Shown piece by piece: positions 11,753 to 20,275 of a DNA stretch of 20,275 nucleotides (its first letter is position 1; each line of letters starts with the position of its first letter). Source of the stretch: Condylostoma magnum (Eukaryota > Ciliophora > Heterotrichea > Heterotrichida > Condylostomatidae); the NCBI GenBank assembly GCA_920105805.1, contig CAKKTI010000191.1:8397-28671 (forward strand), written 5' to 3'. Made by a program: the position numbers and the translations under genes. The notes beneath the pieces were generated by a model. That model had not been told where the DNA came from. It saw nothing but the letters and a program-made list of their open reading frames with translations, and searched no databases.

Positions 11753-14700
11753 ATGCTCCTTCTCTTACTATTATCATACTCCCTATCTACTAACTATTTC
11801 CTCATATTCGAAGAGAATCTCTAAGACTCATCATCAAAATTCAATGATTTTTGTCAACTAATCCAATCCGCCTCCTAAAGCACTGAAAATCAAGTAAAAA
11901 TTTATTTCCAATACCACGAGTAGCTTTCCCATCAGATAAGAACAGATAAAATCCCAAGTAACTGCTAGCTAAGTCTCAATAACATTTCTCAGTCAGAAAT
12001 TACACTAACAACTTGGCATTGTGAGAAAGAACCTTCAAGCGGATGTGAGTAAAACTTAGACAACCTTTCACTAGTTAAATTAATAGGGGATGATGACTGG
12101 AATAATAAAGCACAGTCAATTTAAATCAAAGCTAGTTCAGTGAAGTTTACAGATCTTAGAATTTCAGGGGTAAATTATTTCTATTCCACCAAAACTGATG
12201 ATGAGTAATGGTGAAGAAGATTTGATACTAATATTTTTAGTTTTGGGATAGTAGAATGCAGGAATAATGAACAAATTTGCTAGATTGAGGAGCAGAACTT
12301 AGAAAATTAGAAAACTATGCTGGATAAACACACTTATACATAAGAAGAAATTTACAATTTCTTACAGAAGAACAAAATAAGTGAGGATTGAATAGTATTT
12401 TATATAGAAGGAGGCTTTACTATGGATAATTGCATCATAGAAGAAATCAGAATTAACCTAAAAGCTTTATTTTATATAGAAATTGTAGATGAGGACATTA
12501 GTATACAGAACAGTGAGTTTAAGTACTTCACTTTATTTAATAGTAATAAACTTATAAGAATCACCTAATAGTTCAATTAAATAAGGCCAATCACAGTGAC
12601 TCTTACTGATTTATAAATCATTTTTTCTGCTTATGACCTTATGTTCACTCAGACTTAACATACTAGCTCAGGATTCATAAATGTAGAGTATGCCTAAACC
12701 GTTGTTTTTAAAGATAGCACAGCTAAGAATAATTCTAATACTTCTGTATACCAGTCCCAACCAACAGCTGATGAAAACAACTTCATTAAATTTGCCTCAT
12801 TTTTGTATTTAAACATCAAAAATGTAGAGCTTTATAATTCTTTGCTAGGTAAAGGAAACTATTTTATGATAGTGAATAATATAGTTGATGGCAATTTAAC
12901 CGAGGAATAAGAAAAATTAGCCGAAATTTATATAGAAGGCCTGTTATTTCATAATCTATATGGAGAAAGCAATGGAAAATCTCTTCTAGTTGATATTCAA
13001 GGAATACGAGCTAATATGGTATGAGATAGCTTAATCTTTAAGTAACTTTTTATTGTGTCAACTTAGATAATAATAGGGGTGTATATGGATAAAGATTATT
13101 AAAGTACATTTAAAATGAAAAGCAACATTATAGAAAACTTTCTCGCTTTTAATCAATAAGATCCATAAGGATAAACAGGAATTTATCTTTAAGACATTTA
13201 CTAAGTAGATATCGCAGACCTTAAAATGAATGTATACTAATTACAATGAGAGTATGTTCCCTTAAAAATGCTTAGTTTAGGACACTATTCCTCAGACTTT
13301 GTAGCTAAATTTGACTTATTAGCTGCGCTAAATTAAGGAACTGAATACCTAGTAAGGACTATTGGTGTAGGCAGGATAATGATTAATAATCTTTAATACT
13401 AAGGCCTTGATATAAAAAGTGACTCTGCAGAGTTTACATTTGGACTTTAAGCCTCAGATTAATTCAATACAGTGGGAGAGGTACTAATTAGTGATCACAA
13501 CTCAGAGATTTCCTCAACATAAATATTTGATATTAGTTGTGATGGAAAATGCATAGTTAAAGCTTTCAATTCCTAATATAACACAATTTTTGGATTTGGA
13601 AGATTGATGGGAGATCAGGCACATTTAATCATAGATAATATAACAATAAAGGAAATAAACTAAAGCAGTGATATATAGTAAAGCTTTCTTGTTGTGGCAA
13701 GCAAGATATAGATTTCTAATGTTACTATAAATAAGGTATAATTGAATAGTAAGTATTTAGTTTATATTCTTATTATTGGTGAGGAGGATGAAGAGGAGCA
13801 TTTATTGATAGAAAATTTATAAATTCATAACGCTCAGTTTGAAATAAGTTCTATAGGAATTTATATTGAGTAATAGAACTTTCCTTACCCACCTATAAAT
13901 GTAAGAATAGAGAATATTCATTTTGAAAATTGTATACTTAAAAATGATAATAAATTGCTATAAATAACAAAATTAGCCTCAAATTCAGCCTTTATTAACT
14001 AATTCTAAGCTCAAAATATTACAGTAGATAATAATAACAATTCCTCTACACATTATCTACTTAATTTTGACACTGTTGAAGCTAATTTCAAGATTAATGA
14101 GCTAAAAATGCTAAATATAGAAAACGAGGTTAATAAAAGCCAGCTGCAAGTACTAAGAATTATATGCTAACCCAATTAGAATCACTGTGTTGAATTACAT
14201 AATTGCAGAATGTAAAATATACATGCAGACCAAATAATCTAAATTAACAACAGTTTATTCGGATCTAGTATATTAACATAATCATGTATATTTCAGGATA
14301 TAACTAGTACTATAATATTCAACGATTAAGGTACTTATGAAGATAATGGCTCTCAGTATATAAGAATAAAAAGTGCAGATACTCCTGTATATTAAGGAAA
14401 TTACCAAAGCAAAGGATCCTTTACCAAAAGTATAGTAAATGACTGTGTAAGCGAATAAGGGTAATCTGCCATGCTAGCTTTTGGGTAATAAACCGTTCTG
14501 AATATATCCGAGTCTGAATTCAACAGCAATACATCGATGAAAGGCCAAGGAACAATACAAATTAGCGGAAACGCATAAACCAATATAACAAATTGCATTT
14601 TTAAAGGAAATAAGGCCTACTAAGGCAGTGCAATTGTTCTTCTATAGTTGCAAAGTACACAAAGAATCCTGATTTCTAATACTTAATTCATTGAAAACTA

Positions 14701-17599
14701 GGGAAATTTTGTAGTGTATGCTATAATATCCCAAGAAATTACTATAGAAAATTGCAGTTTTTCTAGGAATTTCGTGGAAAATAATCAAAGTGGTTAAGCG
14801 GCATACGGAGCTGGAATTGGAATATTAAGCAGTCAGTTAAATCTAAGCAGTAATCTTTTCTCAGATTAAGGAGGAAGGGTTGGATGTTACATCACTGTAC
14901 TATCAAATGGAATTTTACATGATTACAACTCGACTTATTAGAAGGGATATTGTGAAGGATCATTGATTATAGGATAATAGTCTACATTTTATTTCGAGTA
15001 ATCCAAGTTTAATGAAAACAAATCAGAATCAAGTCTTTTAATATTTTAATTGGATAATGTAGAGCTTACATTGAAGTCAGTGGAAATCGAAAATAATTAA
15101 GGATCCCTAGATTCTTATTTGATTTAATCTTAGAATTAGAATATTGAGATATTTGATACAAAAGTGAACGGATATTAAGGATCTTTCTTATTCTTATAGT
15201 AATGTGATAGAATTGATATAGAGAACTTACAAATGACTAATATTGGAAGTGATAATCAAAAGCTAATAAAACTATATCAATCCATTGAAGTAAGATTAGC
15301 TAATATACAGATCTCCCATAACAATGGCATTGGTATATATTCTGATATGAATGAGAACCTGTATATTACTAATTCTGTGTTTACTGGCAATACATCTAAT
15401 CAGAATGGTTCCTCTATCAGTGTAATAGACACAGTTGTAACTATTGAACACTCATAATTTATGTAAAACAATGCATAAAACGGTGGAGCAATATACATAT
15501 CAAATAACTATAGCCCAGCTCTAGTAAAAGAATGCGAGTTCATAGGCAACACATCAGTAAGTAAAGGAGGTGCTATATACTGAGACAAGAAGTAAATACA
15601 ATCCCAGAACAACTATTTCTAAAACAACTAGGCTCAATACGGGGATAATATAGCCTCATATCCAATAAAATTAGTAAACTTATAGAATCCAATACTTTTA
15701 GCCAGTGGGCATTAGTATAAGGACAGAGGAACCCCATTTTAAATTGGATTAATGGATCCTTATGAATAACTAATAAAAACTGATAATTCCACACAAGGTT
15801 TACTGGAACCAAACACAGAAGGTGCGTCGATTCAAACTTCTTTAGTTTAGGCTAATCAAGGAGTCTATACAGTCAATGACTACAAAATAACATACAAACC
15901 AAGCAGCAACTACACCCTAAAGTTCTAATCAGATGCTTTTGTATAAATAGATCCAGAATGACTTGATATTCCCTTATAGAAAATATTATTGATAGATGTA
16001 CTGTTTAGAGACTGCATTTTAGGAGAAATTATACAAAACGGAGCGTGTGTAACATGTGGAGAAAGTTTATACAGCTTAGAATACCATAAGACATCATGTG
16101 ATAAGTGTCCTAGTAATGTGGTATGCACAGGTGGCCCTGCATTCTACCCATAATAAGGGTACTGAAGGGCAAGTAATACAACAGATTTACTGGAATAATG
16201 CTTTTACTAGTCCGCATGTTTAGGCCATTAAAACTACTAATCTGAGACTGGGGAATGTGAAAAGGGATACAAAGGCAATCTATGTCAATCTTGTGATACA
16301 AACTACAGTCATACTTATTAAGATCAGTGTGAAAAGTGTCCTGAGGAGTCTTAGAATATGATTAGATTAGTTTTTATAGGAGTTGCACTGATTGCTGTTT
16401 TAGCTGTAATAGTTTATTAGACAATGCAAACTGCTCTGAAGCCTAGTGATTTGAAGTCGGTTTATATGAAGATTTTAATGAATTACTTATAATTAGCCGG
16501 CTTGACTGCTTCCTTCAACCTAAAATGACCTTCTATTTTAGTAGACTTCTTTGAAGTTTTGCAAGTTTTTAATAATCAGACATAATAAGCTGTTTCTCTA
16601 GATTGCTTTTTGTAAGATTAGGATTTACAGGTAGAGTACTTAACTTTAATAATCTACACCTGTTTGCCTGTATTTATAGTAATAAGTTTGTTGCTGTTTT
16701 GAGCTATAGTTGGTTTCATGAGTGATAGATATGACTATATTAAAAGATACTTTTTATCCAGTGTAATAATAATCATTTTTATCCTTCATCCTGATTTACT
16801 AAGAATAAACTTCTCATTTTTAAACTGTAATAAGTTAAAAGACGAAACTGTTTGATTAAGGTAAAATTTAGATATAGAATGCTGGTAAGATAGGCATTTG
16901 TTTTTCTCGTTGGTACTAGCTGTGCCCAATTTGGTAATATGAGGAGTTGTGCTAACCAGCTTTCAACTACGCATTTTGATTATGAATAAGAATAAACATA
17001 ATAATTACAACTTTAAAGCTAAGTTTGGATTTTTGTATAATGGATTCAAAATTTCTAATTATTATTGAGAATTTGTGATATTGTATAGGAAAATACTTAT
17101 TATGGCTATATCGATTTTTCTTAATACAATTTCTATACCTGTTCAAGCTTTATTAGTGTTTATAGTACTTTTTGGATTTTTGCTATTATAGAAGAAAAGA
17201 GAACCTTTATTATCAGACGAGTTAAATCAGCTTGAACTATACTCTGTTTTTACATCACTGGTTACTATATACTGTGGACTGTTTTATTTAACTTAAGATA
17301 TAGACGAAATTTTCAAGCTTGTACTATTCAGTTTGATTGTTGTATTCAATGCTTTATTCATATTCACGTGGATTAAAGAATATATTAAAGCCATTTTACT
17401 GTAATTGTCTAAAACCAGGCCAGGTTTTATTATCAAATACTTCAAATTTTGAAACACTGTATATAATGCAGCTGTTAGTAGAATTTAAGGATTTAATGAT
17501 ATACAGTCATAAAGCATCCAAAAATAGGATGAAGATCAACACTTTCCTAAAAGTTTAGTAGAATTATGTGTAGTGAAAACTCAAATAGAGATTAGTTAG
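11753..17599 (+). CDS. parallel beta-helix, Cys-rich, multi-TM surface protein
   Basis: One open frame of about 1,948 residues with no visible intron. Residues 1-15 (MLLLLLLSYSLSTNY) form a signal peptide. Residues 20-1400 carry short Asn/Ile-rich repeats typical of a right-handed parallel beta-helix, ending in classical G-G-A-I-Y turns at 1244-1248 and 1272-1276 (Pmp-like repeat). A Cys-rich EGF/growth-factor-receptor-like block spans 1432-1529 and includes the family motif GYWR, whose Trp1471 is TGA (16163-16165). Then come 8-9 TM helices (about 1538-1870) and a charged cytosolic tail. This architecture is a large family in ciliates and some other protists, proposed to be surface receptors or adhesins. 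Trp is mostly TGA (about 14 against 5 TGG by hand). The end is uncertain: TAG 17597-17599 is chosen, TAA 17609 or 17615 possible. It is divergent from the REJ-like giant. Confidence 0.85.
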
Positions 17600-17805
17600 G
17601 GTAATTTTTAATTATAAGTAACTACAGCTGTATATTTTGTGTTTTTCATGTTTAAATACATATATTTTACTTAATCATTTGTTTATACAGCTACTTCATA
17701 TAGAAAATAAAACACAAAGCTACTCAATTATATTAATTTCCTTTTACCAGCCCAATTATCTTACTCATATATACTAAACTATCAAAACAAATCTACTAAT
17801 ATTAA
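17600..17805. other. convergent intergenic region with crossed inverted repeats
   Basis: This 206-nt AT-rich stretch separates the inferred stops of the beta-helix gene and the SDR gene. It carries two short inverted-repeat pairs in crossed order: an 8-bp pair (17627-17634 with 17684-17691) and a 10-bp pair (17637-17646 with 17709-17718). No gene is apparent. Continuing the beta-helix frame gives low-complexity, aromatic residues and several TAA codons, which looks non-coding. Confidence 0.45.
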
Positions 17806-18528
17806 CTAATTTCTACTTCCTGATTCCAAAACAGCATCAATAGTATCATAATCACTATCAGTCCACTCCTTCGAACAAAAAACACTCCCATCTAACCTCA
17901 ACAACTTTTCAATAAAACTAGCAACAAACTCTGTAGTCCTTCTAAATAAAACTTACATAGTGGTATTGGACCCAACTTCAGGCATTTTCTCCTAAACCTC
18001 CGCCAACATATCAGTTTAAACAATTCCAGGTATAAAACTAGTAGTAAAAACATGTTTCAATTCTTCCTAAAACACCTTTACAGACTACAAAGCGGCAGCT
18101 TTGGACATACAGAATATAGGAGAATTGAGAAAATAGTTATAACTTGCATGGGAGTTCAAATACAGCACCTTCCCACCCTGTTATAGGTTATTTTAAAGAG
18201 CTTTGATGAAAAAGAAGGGCCCGGAACAATTAACATGCATGATTTGATCAAAAATCTCCTAACTTGCATTCTCAAAGCCAATAGGCCCAAGCAAGACAGA
18301 ACAATTGATAATAGCGTGGATTTTTTGGTCTTAAATGACTTCCTGGACTCTTTGATATAGATTATAGTCTGAAATATCCCCGTCCAGCGCAGTGATTTAA
18401 GGAAACTCAGTCAAAGAGGAAGTAGCATTCCTTGATATTCCGATTACTTTGTACTGGTTTAGCAGTTATATGGCTAAACTTTTACCTATACCTCTTCCAG
18501 CTCCTATCACTATTACAATTTCTTCCAT
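17806..18528 (-). CDS. short-chain dehydrogenase/reductase with Phe for catalytic Tyr
   Basis: A 240-residue classical SDR of normal length that would bind NAD(P)H on a Rossmann fold in the cytosol. The N-terminus has the cofactor motif G-A-G-R-G-I-G (residues 9-15). Arg33 in GISRN suggests NADPH preference. The D-G-D motif lies at 49-51, N100 sits in HVN, S126 in LNS, K143 in MSK, and the PG-x-V-x-TDM motif spans 167-174. The usual catalytic Tyr four residues before Lys143 is Phe139 (codon TTC), so activity is doubtful or altered. The C-terminal layout resembles sepiapterin reductase and the yeast benzil-reductase-like group; the substrate is unknown. The start at 18528 places the Rossmann fold directly at the N-terminus, as usual. 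The stop is taken as TAG 17806-17808; a TGA lies eight codons further. Confidence 0.88.
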
Positions 18529-18533
18529 TTTTT
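18529..18533. other. five-base spacer between divergent start codons
   Basis: Five T residues are all that separate the SDR start codon (complement of 18526-18528) from the ATG of the MGC gene (18534-18536). Both starts are well supported by their protein N-termini. Each gene's leader and promoter must therefore lie inside the other gene's coding region, or transcription must start within a few bases of the ATG. Confidence 0.7.
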
Positions 18534-19975
18534 ATGGGCTGTGTTAACTAGCGATCCTCTGAATAGGCTTAGAAGAAGAAACCTGTTAAAAGGTTTACAA
18601 ATAGTCAGTATATTTTGAAGGTTATTAAATAGACTAACATATGTAATTGCAAAGCTAGCCTTCTGTACTAAAAAAGTATTAAAAGCAATTAAAAATTGAT
18701 AGGAAATGATCTAGATGAAATACTGCTTGAACTAGGATTTTTAACTGAGGCAAATAATTACGAGAATAACCCTCTAAGAATCTTTTTTAATTAGTTCAAG
18801 AAAGATCACGGTTTTGTCAGTAGGACTAGATTTTTAGGCTTTATTCTATTCTGTACAACTGGAAGGAAAGTAAAGAAGTTAGAAATATTCATTGATTTTG
18901 TACAGGAAAAATTTCAGGATTAAATTACTGAAAGAAATTTTAAAGAGTTTATTTCAAAAATACTAGAAGTTGGACTTGTTTTTATTCCTGATCTTGCTTA
19001 GAAAATTAATTAGTAGTAAAGTGAAATATTTTTGAAATTTTGTTCAAGGCTGATTTCGAATAAAAGAATGATGAGCTACTATTTTATTAAACAATTCAAT
19101 TTTTAGGATTCCTCTCACCTAACAGTTGAATAGCTTAGAGGAAGATTTGAGATAAAAGATTTACATTCATTATTAAAAATTACATAATTGATAAAATTAA
19201 CAGAGTATATTCATGAGAGAGTTAATCTACCTATATAGATTATCAGGTAGATTTAGAATTTTAAAGAAATCGCAGCTGAGCTAGTGGTATTAGATGAGAA
19301 TAGTTAGATAATGTTTTATTTAATACTCTTATTGTATAATAGATTTTTATGTAGTTATACTATGGTTTTTATAATTTGTCTAATAAATTTAGTATCAAAA
19401 TGTATATGAGGATTTGTATATTTGCCAGTTTTATCACAAAATTTTCGAATTCAGTATATCATGTACTAATATACCTTATTAAAACATAGTGTAAAGAAGA
19501 TATGCTAGTTTTATTGGTAAACTTATTAGTAGAAAATAATAAGAAAAAATGGAAAAAAGATTTGAATTATTCAGAAATATTAAATCGTGATTACTAAAGG
19601 AAAATCAAATCCATTTGTTTTAACTATCTTAAGTTTATGTTTGCCTTTCATTGTACCTGTTCTAAATCAAATTATGAAGATTCAAGCAAAGTTTTAAAAC
19701 TAAATTGTTTAAGATGGTAAGGAAGAGTAAAATTTATACTGATTTAAAGATTTTCCCAGCAATTTTAAATGATAAAATCTAAGGTATAAGTGTTACAAGA
19801 TTGCTTGTTTGATGCATATTTTTATCATAATTTCATCATTTTTAATCTTTAACTTTCGTCACTTTTACCATACATAAATTTTAAATTTTATCGCGAATAA
19901 AGTTAAATGTACTAAAAGAATGAAGGTAGTATTGATAGTGAATTATTTCCTTTCAATTCTTCGAATGTTTGTTAG
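18534..19975 (+). CDS. MGC-start alpha-helical protein, function unknown, likely one short intron
   Basis: The protein is not recognised. It starts MGCVNQRSSEQ followed by a Lys/Arg-rich stretch (KKKPVKR), which suggests N-myristoylation and palmitoylation plus a basic patch, that is, attachment to the inner face of a membrane. The rest looks alpha-helical and hydrophobic-charged, like an armadillo- or HEAT-type solenoid, but no repeat could be fixed. Coding signal runs in frame 0 from 18534 to about 19285, then in frame 2 from about 19304 to 19975. A 17-nt GT...AG segment at 19287-19303 joins the two frames and gives about 474 residues. No in-frame TGA is seen. The C-terminus is FNSSNVC, then TAG TAA at 19973-19978. 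It is divergent from the SDR and convergent with the next gene. A frameshift or sequencing error is the alternative to an intron. Confidence 0.6.
19287..19303 (+). other. candidate 17-nt spliceosomal intron
   Basis: The segment GTATTAGATGAGAATAG begins with GT, ends with AG and lies exactly at a codon boundary (GAG CTA GTG, then TTA GAT AAT). Its removal shifts frame 0 into frame 2, the shift that the coding signal requires. A 20-nt version starting at the GT at 19284 works equally well. Heterotrich ciliates are known for introns of about 15-16 nt. The exact place is not certain, because all frames are open here. Confidence 0.4.
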
Positions 19976-20045
19976 TAAAAAGGAAATCAAAAACTAACCC
20001 ACTTACTCATAATATATGAATTTATTTACAGTAAAATCATAACCT

Positions 20046-20275
20046 TTATAAAAGTCTACCTTTTAAATAACTTAACTCATTCTTTAACTCCACAAGATTA
20101 ATCGGAACCATCGCGCTTAAAATTTTCTCGAAATTCGCTTTAAATAATGTACTTCTATAGTCAAAATGGACATCAGAACTTACCATTTAGAATAATATTG
20201 CCATATAATATTATTAATGGCCTAATTTAATCAAAAGAACAATATTTTGATAATCCAAATCAGTATAGGAGTAAT
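20046..20275 (-). CDS. 3' end of an unrecognised gene (partial)
   Basis: The last 75 residues of a protein enter from the right edge. The frame reads continuously (for example NIVLLIKLGHQQYYM, then DVHFDYRSTLFKANF, then LVELKNELSYLKGRLL), with TAA as Gln at three positions, and looks alpha-helical. No family is recognised. The stop is taken as TAA 20046-20048, because the following sequence is AT-rich without coding character. An internal ATG at 20184-20186 could make a 46-residue protein, but the upstream codons look equally coding. Its end lies 70 nt from the end of the convergent MGC gene. Confidence 0.55.

Noticed and set aside
20184-20220. Imperfect palindrome of about 37 bases
   Set aside because: It lies inside the coding frame of the partial right-edge gene and consists mostly of AT-rich codons, so chance is the simplest reading.
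1-20275. Interpretation as a heavily broken or non-coding region, since standard-code frames are all short
   Set aside because: Under the TAA/TAG = Gln, TGA = Trp code the same sequence yields long frames with intact domain signatures and family-typical lengths.

Overview
The window reads as macronuclear DNA of a heterotrich ciliate resembling Condylostoma. It is AT-rich, gene-dense and almost intron-free. It only makes sense if all three standard stop codons are also sense codons: TAA and TAG as Gln, TGA as Trp. Read this way, open frames of 2,858 and about 1,948 codons appear with recognisable domains. TGA falls at conserved Trp positions, such as the GYWR motif at 16163-16165 and the W-x-C motif at 5065-5067. 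Genes nevertheless end at TAA or TAG, because no in-frame TGA lies at several gene ends. This matches NCBI code 28 better than the TGA-stop karyorelict code 27. Since no codon is an unconditional stop, every 3' boundary given here is an inference.

Layout from left to right: (i) the 3' tail of an unrecognised + gene (1-111) and an unassigned AT-rich stretch; (ii) a + gene (594-1346) with an MGC N-terminus and a coiled-coil-like, Gln-rich body; (iii) convergent to it, an RBR (RING-IBR-RING2) E3 ubiquitin ligase on - (1420-2742); (iv) only 27 nt upstream of it, in the same frame and strand, a giant intronless surface protein (2770-11346, 2,858 aa) with signal peptide, many beta-rich repeats, Cys-rich/EGF-like modules, a laminin-G-like domain, PKD/REJ-like domains and about four C-terminal TM helices; (v) a 406-nt divergent spacer; (vi) a second giant surface protein on + (11753-17599) with signal peptide, parallel beta-helix, Cys-rich GYWR module and 8-9 TM helices; (vii) convergent to it, a short-chain dehydrogenase/reductase on - (17806-18528) whose catalytic Tyr is Phe; (viii) divergent from that, with only five bases between the two start codons, a + gene (18534-19975) with an MGC N-terminus, an alpha-helical body and a likely 17-20 nt intron; (ix) the C-terminal 75 residues of a - gene entering from the right edge.

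The two giant proteins look like co-located cell-surface receptors or adhesins that share one intergenic region. The RBR ligase, the SDR and the two MGC proteins are intracellular or membrane-associated housekeeping or signalling genes. No tRNA, rRNA, CRISPR array, transposon or virus-like element was recognised.
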